DNA of 25,092 nt from Syntrophaceae bacterium UBA6109 (GCA_002428445.1 DIWJ01000085.1:53513-78604), one strand, 5' to 3'. Shown: positions 16,221-23,471, counted from the first letter of the stretch. The notes: generated by a model not told the origin, from the letters alone. Program-made: numbers and translations.

Positions 16221-16778
16221 TCAGGACCTTTCACGCCCCTGCAGAGTGCCGGCAAATTCATAGCGCTTCGCCGCCTCCGCCCACTTCCCCTGCGCCTTCA
16301 GAATTCGTTCACACACTTCCCGCACCGCTCCCCGCCCGCCCGGCGACACGGTCACGTAGTCGGCTGCGGCCCTCACCTCGTCGACGGCATCCGCGACGCC
16401 GACCGCCAGACCCACACGGCGAAGGACGGGAATATCCACCACATCGTCGCCCATGTAGGCCACGCTCATCGGCTCGAGGCCTCTGTGGCTCAAGATGGAT
16501 TCAAGGACCTCCACCTTCCGGTGAATGCCCTGATGGATTTCAGCAATGCCGAGGTCCTTCGCACGGTGCTCGACTGCGGCCGACCGCCGGCCGGACAGCA
16601 GAACCACGTCAATGCCGTAGCGCATCAGCATCACCAGGCCGTGTCCGTCGCGCACATGGAAGACCTTTGTCTCGGCGCCCCGGTCGTCGACGACGATTCG
16701 TCCGTCCGTCAGGACGCCATCCACATCCAGAATCAGCAGCCTGATCCTGCGCATCTTCTCCAGCAAGAGCTCCGACAT
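16221..16778 (-). CDS. kdsC: 3-deoxy-D-manno-octulosonate 8-phosphate phosphatase
   Basis: Predicted 185 residues from ATG 16778, which has GGAG 6 nt upstream; ATG 16790 would add 4 residues. It is a C0-type HAD phosphatase of the Kdo pathway: nucleophile motif LDVDGVLTDG with D18 and D20, LLSGR for motif II, and MGDDVVDIPV for motif IV. It hydrolyses Kdo-8-phosphate made by KdsA, encoded immediately upstream. A longer open frame continues through kdsA but is only a shadow. In most deltaproteobacterial arrangements I know of, kdsD would come between kdsC and lptC; here only a 121-nt gap is present. Confidence 0.95.
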   Translation of the reverse strand: MSELLLEKMRRIRLLILDVDGVLTDGRIVVDDRGAETKVFHVRDGHGLVMLMRYGIDVVLLSGRRSAAVEHRAKDLGIAEIHQGIHRKVEVLESILSHRGLEPMSVAYMGDDVVDIPVLRRVGLAVGVADAVDEVRAAADYVTVSPGGRGAVREVCERILKAQGKWAEAAKRYEFAGTLQGRERS

Positions 16779-16800
16779 GTCTTTCTCCATCCCCTTCACT

Positions 16801-17622
16801 TCACAACCCCTTGACGATCCGATCGATTTTCTGCAGTTCCGACAGGAGGCGCGGAAATTCCTCCAGACGCAGGGAATTGGGGCCGTCGCACAGCGCCCGC
16901 TCCGGTTCCGGATGCACTTCGAAAAAAAGACCGTCCACGCCGACCGCGGCCGCCGCCCGGGCAAGATACGGGACCATCTCCCGCTGACCGCCTGAGGACG
17001 ATCCCTGTCCACCCGGAAGCTGAACGCTGTGCGTCGCATCAAATACGGCGGGACAGCCGAACTCCCGCATGATCGGCAACGAACGAAAATCCACCACCAG
17101 GTTGTTGTATCCGAAACTCGTGCCGCGCTCGGTGACGATGACGCGGTCGTTTCCCGCCGAAACGGCCTTTTCCAGGATATTCCGCATATCCCAAGGTGCG
17201 AGAAACTGTCCTTTCTTGATATTGACAACCTTCGCCCGCCGGGCGATCTCGGCGACGAAGTCCGTCTGCCGGCATAAGAAAGCGGGGACCTGAACGATGT
17301 CCAGGATCTCCGCCGCCGGGGCGATTTCTTCGAACCGGTGCACATCCGAAAGGACCGGAAGGTCGAACTCTCTCTTCACGTTTTCCAGAATGCGAAGCCC
17401 CTTCTCCATACCCGGGCCGCGGAAAGAATCCTTGGACGTCCGATTCGCCTTGTCATAGGAGGCCTTGAACACCAGGGGGATTCCCAGGCGCGATGTCGCC
17501 TCTTTGAGGAACTCCGCGACCCTGCGGATCATATCCTCCGCTTCGATCACACAGGGACCGGCGATCAGCGCAAAAGGCCCGCCGCCGCCGATCGACCAGT
17601 TCTTCAGAGAGATGGATTTCAC
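16801..17622 (-). CDS. kdsA: 3-deoxy-8-phosphooctulonate synthase
   Basis: Predicted 273 residues. It condenses phosphoenolpyruvate with arabinose-5-phosphate to give Kdo-8-phosphate. Family motifs are IAGPCVIE (C24), FKASYDKANR, PVLSDVH, NIKKGQFLAPWDM, TERGTSFGYNN and DATHSVQLPGG. C24 lies where metal-dependent (class II, Aquifex-type) enzymes have their metal-binding cysteine and the E. coli metal-independent enzyme has Asn, so a metal-dependent enzyme is inferred. The start is GTG 17622, overlapping the stop of the TPR gene as GTGA, with GAAGGGGG about 6 nt upstream. pyrG, often found just before kdsA, is not there; the TPR gene takes that place. Confidence 0.96.
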   Translation of the reverse strand: MKSISLKNWSIGGGGPFALIAGPCVIEAEDMIRRVAEFLKEATSRLGIPLVFKASYDKANRTSKDSFRGPGMEKGLRILENVKREFDLPVLSDVHRFEEIAPAAEILDIVQVPAFLCRQTDFVAEIARRAKVVNIKKGQFLAPWDMRNILEKAVSAGNDRVIVTERGTSFGYNNLVVDFRSLPIMREFGCPAVFDATHSVQLPGGQGSSSGGQREMVPYLARAAAAVGVDGLFFEVHPEPERALCDGPNSLRLEEFPRLLSELQKIDRIVKGL

Positions 17623-19637
17623 GGTTTGCCCCCTTCCCCGGTTTCCTTGTGTTTCTGCTGCAGCATCCGGATTTTCATCTGCGGGATCTTTCTGGCGGCC
17701 TTCGCCGAATCGGGATTTAATCCGTAGGCCGTTGAATAGGCCTTCAGGGCTTCCGCATACATCTGCTTTTTTTCATAGGCCTCGCCGAGACCCAGGTAGG
17801 CCACATCATCCTCGGCATCATAGCGGAGGGCAAGACGGTAATTCTGGATCTGGCGATCCGTATCCCCTTTCAAACCATAGACGTAGGCGAGACCGGAATA
17901 GCCTGCCGCCTTTTTCGGCTGCATTTCGATCATCCTGGTGTACGCCTTGACGGCCTTGTCGAACTGCTTCTCCTTGACGTAAGAACTGGCGAGGGTGCTG
18001 AGAATCTCGATCGTCGGCTGGCCAACGGCGATCTTTTCGTATACGACGATCGCATCCTTTGATCTCCCCAGCTTCTCATAGGCATAGGCAAGGTTCTGGT
18101 GGACCTGCGGATCCTTGCTCCCGAGACGGAGCGCCTTCTCATAAGACTCGGCGGAAGGCTTGTATTTCTTCAACTCGCCGTATGCGTACCCCAAAGAGGC
18201 GTAAGCGGCCGGACGGGACGGCTGAAGCTTCACGATCTTTTCATAGAGCTTCACGGCCGCGTCGTACTGCTTGAGGCGCAGGGCCATGTCGGCCAGCCTC
18301 TGGAGCGCATCGCCGTCATCCGGCCTGGCCTTCAGGACTTGCCGATATTCTTCGGCTGCCTCGCTGTAGCGTTTTGCCTTTTCCAGGGCGGTCCCGAGAT
18401 TGTAACGGGCGACGGCATTCCTGGGGTCCAGCGACAGCGATTTCTTGTAGGCCTCCATCTCTTCCTTCGCCTGGCCCTTCGCGCCGAAGGCAAAGCCCAG
18501 GTTCGCGTAAGCCGAAGCATTTTGCGGCTGCTTTTTCACGATTTCGCGGTACCACCGGATGGCGTCGTCATACCGCTTCATCCGCAGGAACGCATTCGCC
18601 AGAGCCGCCATCACCCGCTCGTCTCCCGGCTCTTTCTGGATGACGATGCTGTACTGCTCCAGGGCCTTGTCTGTCCTGCCCGTCTTCTCGAAGGCCTCTC
18701 CGAGACGGAAGCGCACCGCCTGGTTGTCCGGCGACAGCCGCATCGCCTGCTTGTAGCTTTCGATCGCCTTCTCCCATTCGCCGAGGCCTCCGTAGGCAAC
18801 GCCGAGATTGGCATGAATGGAGGCGTCCTTCGGAGCCGTCCGGACCAGGTTCTGCCAGAGCGGCAGGGCCTTGTCATACTGTTTCTTCCGCATGTAGGAT
18901 GTGGCCAGATCCGCCATCGCGCCCCGGTCGCCCGGTTTCAGCTGCAGGATCTCCGCATACTGGGCGGCGGCCTCGTCCAGCCGATTGGAGCGCAGATAGA
19001 TTCCCGCCAGCATCTTGCGGACCCCGACATCGGTCCGGTTCAGCGCAATCGCCTGCTTGAGGGATTCGATCTGGACCGACTGTTTTTCAGAACTGCGCGC
19101 AAAACGCAGCCAGTCCTGAGGCGTAATCACGACGCGGATGGGGATATAGGCGATATCCTTATCGCCATACCGGATTCGTATGCGATAGTCGGAAACCGTT
19201 TTTCTTTCCAGCCCGCCGATCTCGGACGTGAGGATTCTGTCCACAAGACCGACGCCTTTCAGGAGAACGCGCAGGTCGTTGCCTGTCCCGAGACCTTCGA
19301 CGTCGACCGTCACGTTGCGTCCCGTGAGATCGTCGCTGGAAAGATTCCTGAAAACGAACTCGTCGCGATAGGAGATCTCCAGGGTGTCCTTTGTCGAGAG
19401 TCGAAACTCCTTGCCGTTTCTTTCCCCCTCCAGCCAGTAGAAATGAGGCGGATTCCCCATCACATAATAGGAAAAAAGATTCCCGGCCCTCTTCCAAGCG
19501 GCGGACAGCGTCCCGTTCTGCCCGGAAAGGAGGAATAAGGCGATGATCAGCGCCAGAAGGATCGCGGCCGCCAGTATTGCCACGATTCGCAGGTGCGCAA
19601 TCCCTCGTTCCGTCTCATGGAATCGGATATTTTTCAT
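17619..19637 (-). CDS. Membrane-anchored tetratricopeptide repeat protein
   Basis: Predicted 672 residues from ATG 19637 (AAGGA about 9 nt upstream); an ATG at 19685 would add 16 residues. A basic start and one transmembrane helix (about 16-38, IVAILAAAILLALIIALFLLS) anchor it. Residues about 40-185 form a beta-rich region with no family I can name, including RIRYGDKDIAYIPIRVVITPQDW. About 13 consecutive 34-residue TPR units follow to residue 645 (repeated 'A..LG.AY...G....A...Y..A....P'). The C-terminus is basic. It should be a periplasm-facing scaffold for protein complexes; its place between xerD and the Kdo/LPS genes suggests an envelope role, but no partner is identified. Confidence 0.85.
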   Translation of the reverse strand: MKNIRFHETERGIAHLRIVAILAAAILLALIIALFLLSGQNGTLSAAWKRAGNLFSYYVMGNPPHFYWLEGERNGKEFRLSTKDTLEISYRDEFVFRNLSSDDLTGRNVTVDVEGLGTGNDLRVLLKGVGLVDRILTSEIGGLERKTVSDYRIRIRYGDKDIAYIPIRVVITPQDWLRFARSSEKQSVQIESLKQAIALNRTDVGVRKMLAGIYLRSNRLDEAAAQYAEILQLKPGDRGAMADLATSYMRKKQYDKALPLWQNLVRTAPKDASIHANLGVAYGGLGEWEKAIESYKQAMRLSPDNQAVRFRLGEAFEKTGRTDKALEQYSIVIQKEPGDERVMAALANAFLRMKRYDDAIRWYREIVKKQPQNASAYANLGFAFGAKGQAKEEMEAYKKSLSLDPRNAVARYNLGTALEKAKRYSEAAEEYRQVLKARPDDGDALQRLADMALRLKQYDAAVKLYEKIVKLQPSRPAAYASLGYAYGELKKYKPSAESYEKALRLGSKDPQVHQNLAYAYEKLGRSKDAIVVYEKIAVGQPTIEILSTLASSYVKEKQFDKAVKAYTRMIEMQPKKAAGYSGLAYVYGLKGDTDRQIQNYRLALRYDAEDDVAYLGLGEAYEKKQMYAEALKAYSTAYGLNPDSAKAARKIPQMKIRMLQQKHKETGEGGKP

Positions 19638-19686
19638 CTTGTCGCTTCCTTCGGGCAGGAGGCCGTCAGACCCGCCATCCGCCATC

Positions 19687-20574
19687 TCAGCCGCGGGGAT
19701 GATACTTCTTGTGAACGTCCTTCAGCCGCCCCCGCGTAACGTGCGTGTAAATCTGTGTGGTCGAGATGTCCGCATGCCCGAGCATGATCTGGACGGAACG
19801 AAGATCCGCCCCACCTTCGAGGAGATGGGTGGCAAAGGAATGCCGAAAGGTATGGGGATGCACTTCCTTTCGCAGACCCGCCTGCGCCGCATATCTTTTC
19901 ACCATCTTCCAGAAGGCCTGGCGCGTCAGCCCTTTCCCGGAACGATTCAGGAAGAGGAGCTTGGATTCCCCGCCCCTCAGCAATTGCGGCCTGGCGTCTT
20001 CCAGGTAGCGTTTGACGGCGTCATAAGCCGTCCTGCCGATCGGGACGACGCGTTCCTTGCGGCCCTTGCCGAAGGCAACGAGGTACCCCACCTGCCAATG
20101 GATATCGTCCACGGTCAGGGCGAGAATCTCCGAAACGCGCAGACCCGTTGCATAAATCAACTCCAGCAGCGCCGTGTCGCGCATCGCCCGGGGATGCTCC
20201 ATGCCCGGCTGGGAGAGGAGCCGAACGACATCATCGCGGCTCAGCGCATCGGGGATGCGCGCCCAGACACGGGCCAGTTCGATATCGGCGGCGGGATTCC
20301 GTTCCATCCGCTTTTCACGCAGGAGATAGCGGAACAGCCCGCGGATCGCGGCAAGGGCTCGATTGACGGAATTGGCGCTCAGGCCGGCCGTCCGAAGCGC
20401 CGCACAGTACCGCAGGATATCGTCCTGATCCACGCCCTCCATGGAGTTGAGTCCCTGCCCTCGAAGAAATTCGACCATGCGGGCAAGGTCCCGTCCGTAA
20501 GCCTCCAGCGTGTGGCGGGAAACCCCTTTTTCAACGGCAAGGAAGTTCATGTAGTCGTCGACCAGCGCATCCAC
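19687..20574 (-). CDS. xerD: Tyrosine site-specific recombinase XerD
   Basis: Predicted 295 residues from GTG 20574 (E. coli XerD 298). The start is chosen because it gives the usual opening MDALVDDYMNFLAVEKG; a TTG at 20610 would add 12 residues and neither has a clear ribosome site. Residues 1-90 form the SAM-like DNA-binding domain and the rest the catalytic domain, with R146 (TGLRVSE), K170 (FGKGRKE), H241 and R244 (HTFRHSFATHLL), H267 (LGHADI) and Y276 (TTQIYTH). All six are in XerD-like spacing. Housekeeping chromosome-dimer resolution is likely, rather than a phage or island integrase, because no mobile genes flank it and it heads the Kdo/LPS operon. Confidence 0.93.
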   Translation of the reverse strand: MDALVDDYMNFLAVEKGVSRHTLEAYGRDLARMVEFLRGQGLNSMEGVDQDDILRYCAALRTAGLSANSVNRALAAIRGLFRYLLREKRMERNPAADIELARVWARIPDALSRDDVVRLLSQPGMEHPRAMRDTALLELIYATGLRVSEILALTVDDIHWQVGYLVAFGKGRKERVVPIGRTAYDAVKRYLEDARPQLLRGGESKLLFLNRSGKGLTRQAFWKMVKRYAAQAGLRKEVHPHTFRHSFATHLLEGGADLRSVQIMLGHADISTTQIYTHVTRGRLKDVHKKYHPRG

Positions 20575-20801
20575 GGGTCGACTTGTAACCCAAATTGTAC
20601 AGTGAAGCAAAAAAAATTTTGCCGCGCCTCCCGATCGATTCTTCCGGGCACTCCCTTTCGACGGCGCGGATTTCCTGCGCCGAAGCGGTGCTCGGACAGC
20701 AAAAAACCGCCAAGCATCGATTCGCCAAATATTTTATTCTTTCAATGAATTACGAACCGTGTCCGCCGCTTCCAGCGGCTGCGAATCTCAGCAGAAATGT
20801 A

Positions 20802-20828
20802 TTGACACATCCCGGGGCTTATGATAAT
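20802..20828 (+). promoter_or_regulatory. Candidate sigma70-type promoter for the DRTGG/ATPase operon
   Basis: A perfect TTGACA is at 20802-20807. GATAAT (5/6) follows after 15 nt, and TAATGC after 17 nt is a weaker alternative. The start would be about 20835, giving a leader of about 100 nt before GTG 20936. The short spacer suggests an activator may be needed. Confidence 0.55.
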
Positions 20829-20830
20829 GC

Positions 20831-20873
20831 CCGTGCCGGATCTTTCAGGTTTTCGCACGGTGGCAATGATGCC
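20831..20873 (+). other. Structured 5' leader of the DRTGG operon
   Basis: Directly after the predicted promoter, CCGTGC (20831-20836) can pair with GCACGG (20855-20860) around an 18-nt loop, and GGCA (20862-20865) with TGCC (20870-20873) around ATGA. No known riboswitch class is recognised. The stems are short, so this is a modest structural claim. Confidence 0.3.
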
Positions 20874-20935
20874 GTAAGTCAGGATTTTCGTAGAGATTCT
20901 TGAGGAATTGCTTTCCTGTTGTAGAGGAGTAAACA

Positions 20936-21298
20936 GTGACCCTTCGTGAGGTCAAACAGTTACTGGATGCAGATGTTCTCGTAGGGGAAGACAAACTGGA
21001 TATGGAAGTCAGGACCGCCTTCGGTGCGGACCTGATGAGCGATGTTCTGGCCTTTGCCAAACCCGGAAGCCTCCTTCTCACGGGATTAACCAATGCGCAG
21101 GTGATCCGGACATCGGATATTCTCGATATTGCCGCCATCATTATGGTTCGCGGCAAGCAACCGTCCCCGGAAGCCCTTCGGCTGGCCCGGGAGTTGCGCA
21201 TTCCGATTCTCATCACACGTTACATCCTTTTTGAAACCGCCGGAAAACTCTATATGAAAGGGATCGTCGGCTGTTTGGAGAAAGTTGAGAACAAGTAG
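20936..21298 (+). CDS. Stand-alone DRTGG-domain protein (first copy)
   Basis: Predicted 120-residue soluble protein that is essentially one DRTGG-type domain: ADLMSDV at 31-37, GSLLLTG at 44-50, AIIMVRGKQP, ELRIPILIT and FETAGKLY at 99-106. In larger proteins DRTGG domains accompany CBS domains (pyrophosphatases, where they help bind adenine nucleotides) or precede phosphotransacetylase, so a ligand-sensing role is likely but inferred. Start GTG has AGAGGAG about 8 nt upstream. The next gene, an RsbT-like ATPase, begins 2 nt after its stop, and a paralogue of identical length follows. Such genes are found upstream of NuoE/NuoF-type hydrogenase modules in anaerobes; no function has been established to my knowledge. 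Confidence 0.8.
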   Translation: MTLREVKQLLDADVLVGEDKLDMEVRTAFGADLMSDVLAFAKPGSLLLTGLTNAQVIRTSDILDIAAIIMVRGKQPSPEALRLARELRIPILITRYILFETAGKLYMKGIVGCLEKVENK

Positions 21299-21300
21299 CC

Positions 21301-21753
21301 GTGGAGGGTAAAGCCAAACCCTTATATGAAGACAGTTTCGCCGTCGAGGGCGGAAATTTCGACAACGCGGGCCGGGTATCGAGCCACATCAAATCCGTTC
21401 TCAAGAAGATTGGTCTCGCCAGCGATGTGGTCCGCAGGGCGGCTCTCGTGGCGTATGAATCGGAAATCAACATCGTTTCCTATTCGAGAAAAGGACTGAT
21501 CCACCTGCTGGTCGCTCCGGACTGCGTGCTCATCGAGGCCGTCGATGAGGGGCAGGGAATCGCCGATATCGAACTGGCCATGCAGGAGGGGTACTCGACG
21601 GCAACCGAGAAGATCCGCGAGATGGGGTTCGGGGCGGGCATGGGGCTGTGCAACATTAAAAACTTCTCGGATTATTTCCAGATCACTTCCGAAGTCGGCA
21701 GAGGGACTTGTCTGAAGATGATCATCTCAATCAGCGATGCGCCCCGCGCATAG
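21301..21753 (+). CDS. RsbT/RsbW-like GHKL ATPase (putative serine kinase/anti-sigma regulator)
   Basis: Predicted 150 residues forming a single Bergerat ATP-binding domain. The N-box has E53/E55 and N57 (AYESEINIVSY), G1 is DEGQGI at 82-87, and G2 is GFGAGMGL at 109-116 with GRGT at 133-136. The segment AMQEGYST at 93-100 is typical of RsbT-type switch kinases and is absent from ordinary histidine kinases; there is no His-containing dimerisation domain. Such proteins phosphorylate a STAS antagonist or bind a sigma factor, but neither is encoded nearby. The partner may therefore be one of the flanking DRTGG proteins, which is inference. GTG start, 2 nt after the preceding stop. Confidence 0.85.
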   Translation: MEGKAKPLYEDSFAVEGGNFDNAGRVSSHIKSVLKKIGLASDVVRRAALVAYESEINIVSYSRKGLIHLLVAPDCVLIEAVDEGQGIADIELAMQEGYSTATEKIREMGFGAGMGLCNIKNFSDYFQITSEVGRGTCLKMIISISDAPRA

Positions 21754-21768
21754 ATAGCGAGGAAAACG

Positions 21769-22131
21769 TTGCAACTCTCAGCCATCGTAAAGGCCTTGGG
21801 CCTGGACGTCAGAACGGGAGGCGAAAGACTCCACGCCGAGGTCCGCGGAGGCTACACGGGCGACCTGCTTTCCGACGTGATGGCCAACAGTTGCGAGGGA
21901 GATCTCTGGATCACCCGCCAGATTCACCAGAATATCATCGCCGTCGCATCCTTGAAGGAACATGCGGGGATCGTCCTCGTGCAGGGAAGCGAACCGACAA
22001 AAGATACCCTGGAGAAGGCGGCCGCCGAGGGGATCCCGTTGCTGGTGTCCCCTTTTTCATGTTTTGAAACGGCCGGCCGGGTTTATGACCTGATCGCCAA
22101 CGAGGGGGAAAAGTCCCTTGCAACAGGATAG
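21769..22131 (+). CDS. Stand-alone DRTGG-domain protein (second copy)
   Basis: Predicted 120-residue paralogue of the protein at 20936. The two align without gaps over the first 106 positions, with about 35 identical residues by hand count. They share GDLLSDV at 31-37, the 'GI..V.G..P' strand, 'GIPLL' and FETAGRVY at 99-106. This copy has a different pocket-side sequence (WITRQIHQNI in place of LLTGLTNAQV), so the two may bind different ligands or partners. The start is TTG 21769 with GAGG 6 nt upstream. The stop at 22131 is followed at once by a strong intrinsic terminator. Function unknown; a sensor or scaffold for the neighbouring ATPase is a reasonable guess. Confidence 0.8.
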   Translation: MQLSAIVKALGLDVRTGGERLHAEVRGGYTGDLLSDVMANSCEGDLWITRQIHQNIIAVASLKEHAGIVLVQGSEPTKDTLEKAAAEGIPLLVSPFSCFETAGRVYDLIANEGEKSLATG

Positions 22132-22160
22132 CGGCCATGCTTTGCATGGCCGTTTTTTTT
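22132..22160 (+). terminator. Strong rho-independent terminator inside the regulatory cluster
   Basis: CGGCCATGC (22132-22140) and GCATGGCCG (22144-22152) form a perfect 9-bp stem with a TTT loop, followed by eight T residues at 22153-22160. It begins 1 nt after the stop of the second DRTGG gene and ends 22 nt before the PHP gene start. That leaves no room for a normal promoter in between. Confidence 0.92.
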
Positions 22161-22182
22161 AAGAACCTTCGGGACGCCGTTC

Positions 22183-22920
22183 ATGCTCAGGGAGTTCCGC
22201 TGCGACCTTCATGTCCATAGCTGTCTTTCCCCCTGTGCGGATCTGGACATGTACCCGAGGGCGCTCATTGACAATTCGATCGCCGCACGGCTTGACATGA
22301 TCGCGATCTGCGATCACAACGCCTCGGAAAACGTTCCTTACGTCCTGAAGGCTGCGGAACAGACCTCCCTGACCGTTCTTCCCGGAATGGAGGTGGCTTC
22401 CAGCGAGGAGGTTCACCTTCTGGCTCTCTTCGAGACGCTCGATGGGCTCCGGGAACTCCAGGAGGTTGTCTACCGCCACCTGGCAGGGGAAAATGACGAA
22501 AAGGTCTTCGGCCCGCAGGTCATCGTGAACCAATCCGACGAGGTGGAGGGTTACAACGAGAGGCTGCTGATCGGGGCGACATCTCTTTCGCTTCGCGAAC
22601 TGATCGACGGGATCCACTCGCTGCAGGGCCTGGCCATCGCCTCACACATCGACCGGGAAAGCTTCAGCGTCATCGGCCAGCTCGGATTCATCGATCCCTC
22701 CATGGCCTTTGACGCGCTGGAAGTCACTGCCGGTCTGGGCATCGCCGCCGCGAGGATTCGTTTTCCGGAACTATCTTCTTTTCCGCTGCTCACTTCTTCC
22801 GATGCCCATTTTCCCGCCGACATCGGCAAAGCGGTCACGATCATGCATCTGGAACGGGCGTCCTTCGTCGAATTGCGCATGGCCCTGCGGCGGGAAAAAG
22901 GAAGGCGCATCGAGGAGTAG
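22183..22920 (+). CDS. PHP-domain metal-dependent hydrolase
   Basis: Predicted 245-residue soluble protein of the PHP (polymerase and histidinol phosphatase) family. The metal-site motifs are D8-L-H10-V-H12-S, C43-D44-H45-N46, PGME70, H78, H155 in ASHIDR and S206-D207-A-H209. All expected ligands are present, so phosphoesterase activity is likely; the substrate (nucleotide, sugar phosphate or other) is not predictable. Related short PHP proteins occur next to NuoE-like genes in clostridia and syntrophs. The ribosome site is weak (CGGGA) and the start lies just after a terminator. The next gene, a GHKL ATPase, starts 2 nt after its stop and uses the GAGGAG in its last codons as a ribosome site. 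Confidence 0.88.
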   Translation: MLREFRCDLHVHSCLSPCADLDMYPRALIDNSIAARLDMIAICDHNASENVPYVLKAAEQTSLTVLPGMEVASSEEVHLLALFETLDGLRELQEVVYRHLAGENDEKVFGPQVIVNQSDEVEGYNERLLIGATSLSLRELIDGIHSLQGLAIASHIDRESFSVIGQLGFIDPSMAFDALEVTAGLGIAAARIRFPELSSFPLLTSSDAHFPADIGKAVTIMHLERASFVELRMALRREKGRRIEE

Positions 22921-22922
22921 CC

Positions 22923-23471
22923 GTGCTGGAACTGGCTCTGCACATCCTGGACATTGCGGAGAATTCTACAAGGGCGGGCGCCGGGAACGTCTGCATCTCC
23001 GTCGACGAGGACACATCCTCCGACCGGTTCCGGCTGGTCATCGAAGACGACGGGGCGGGAATGAGCCCGGAAGAGGCAGTCAAGGCGCTGGATCCCTTCT
23101 TCACGACGAAGAAGGTGCGCAGGGTCGGATTGGGACTCCCGATGCTGGCGCAGGCGGCGGAGGCGACGGGCGGCGCCCTCAAGCTGGAATCGGAACCGGG
23201 AAGAGGAACAAGGGTCAGCGTGGAGATGGGATTGACGCACATCGATCGACAACCTCTCGGCGACGTGCCGGGAGCGCTGGTCGCCCTGATCGCCGGGAAC
23301 CCCGATATCAACATCGTGTACCGCCACGCCAGGGACGGCAGAAAATACCGTCTCGACACGGCGGAGCTGAAAAAGGAGCTGGACGACGTTCCCATCAACC
23401 ACATCGAAGTCCTGCAGTACATCCGGACCCATGTTTCGGAGGGTTTGGAGCAGTTGGGTTCTTCTGCATGA
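22923..23471 (+). CDS. GHKL-type ATP-binding protein with a distinct C-terminal extension
   Basis: Predicted 182 residues. Residues 1-103 form a histidine-kinase-like ATPase domain: N-box HILDIAENSTRA (E13, N14), G1 EDDGAGM at 41-47, DPFFTTKK, GLGLPM at 69-74 and GRGT at 93-96. There is no phospho-acceptor histidine domain, no sensor and no membrane segment. Residues about 104-182 are an additional domain with DRQPLGDVPGALVALI and DTAELKKELDDVPI. Several similar proteins with this tail precede NuoE genes in other anaerobes, as I recall. It could be a kinase or ATP-dependent switch for the redox complex. GTG start 22923, with TAGCCGTG at the junction, the same arrangement as at 21296-21303. 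Confidence 0.85.
   Translation: MLELALHILDIAENSTRAGAGNVCISVDEDTSSDRFRLVIEDDGAGMSPEEAVKALDPFFTTKKVRRVGLGLPMLAQAAEATGGALKLESEPGRGTRVSVEMGLTHIDRQPLGDVPGALVALIAGNPDINIVYRHARDGRKYRLDTAELKKELDDVPINHIEVLQYIRTHVSEGLEQLGSSA

Larger units (their letters stand above)
20575..20935. other. 361-bp divergent intergenic region between xerD and the DRTGG operon
   Basis: No supported gene lies here. An A8T4 tract occurs at 20609-20620 and an AT-rich patch at about 20725-20755. Short inverted repeats are CGGCGC/GCGCCG with a 9-nt gap (20662-20682), GCCGCT/AGCGGC with a 3-nt loop (20765-20779), and CCGTGC/GCACGG (20831-20860). A promoter facing right is at 20802-20828. For xerD, a minus-strand TACAAT at 20599-20594 is a possible -10 without a good -35. 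Regulator binding sites are plausible but not identifiable by eye. Confidence 0.6.

Noticed and set aside
16779..17345. N-terminal extension of the kdsC frame
   Set aside because: The extra residues overlap kdsA out of frame and have Arg/Ser-rich shadow composition; KdsC length and ribosome site fit the short start.
19687..20574. Tyrosine recombinase as sign of a mobile island
   Set aside because: Its XerD-like length, six active-site residues and setting at the head of housekeeping Kdo/LPS genes, with no tRNA or phage genes, indicate the chromosomal XerD.
20698..20713. Sigma54-like sequence on the minus strand upstream of xerD (TGGCGG then GC)
   Set aside because: The GG-to-GC spacing is 9 nt rather than 10 and the TTGC half fits poorly, so it is unlikely to be a -24/-12 promoter.
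20595..20903. 102-codon open frame in the xerD/DRTGG intergenic region
   Set aside because: It starts with TTG without a ribosome site, spans the predicted promoter and has no recognisable domain.
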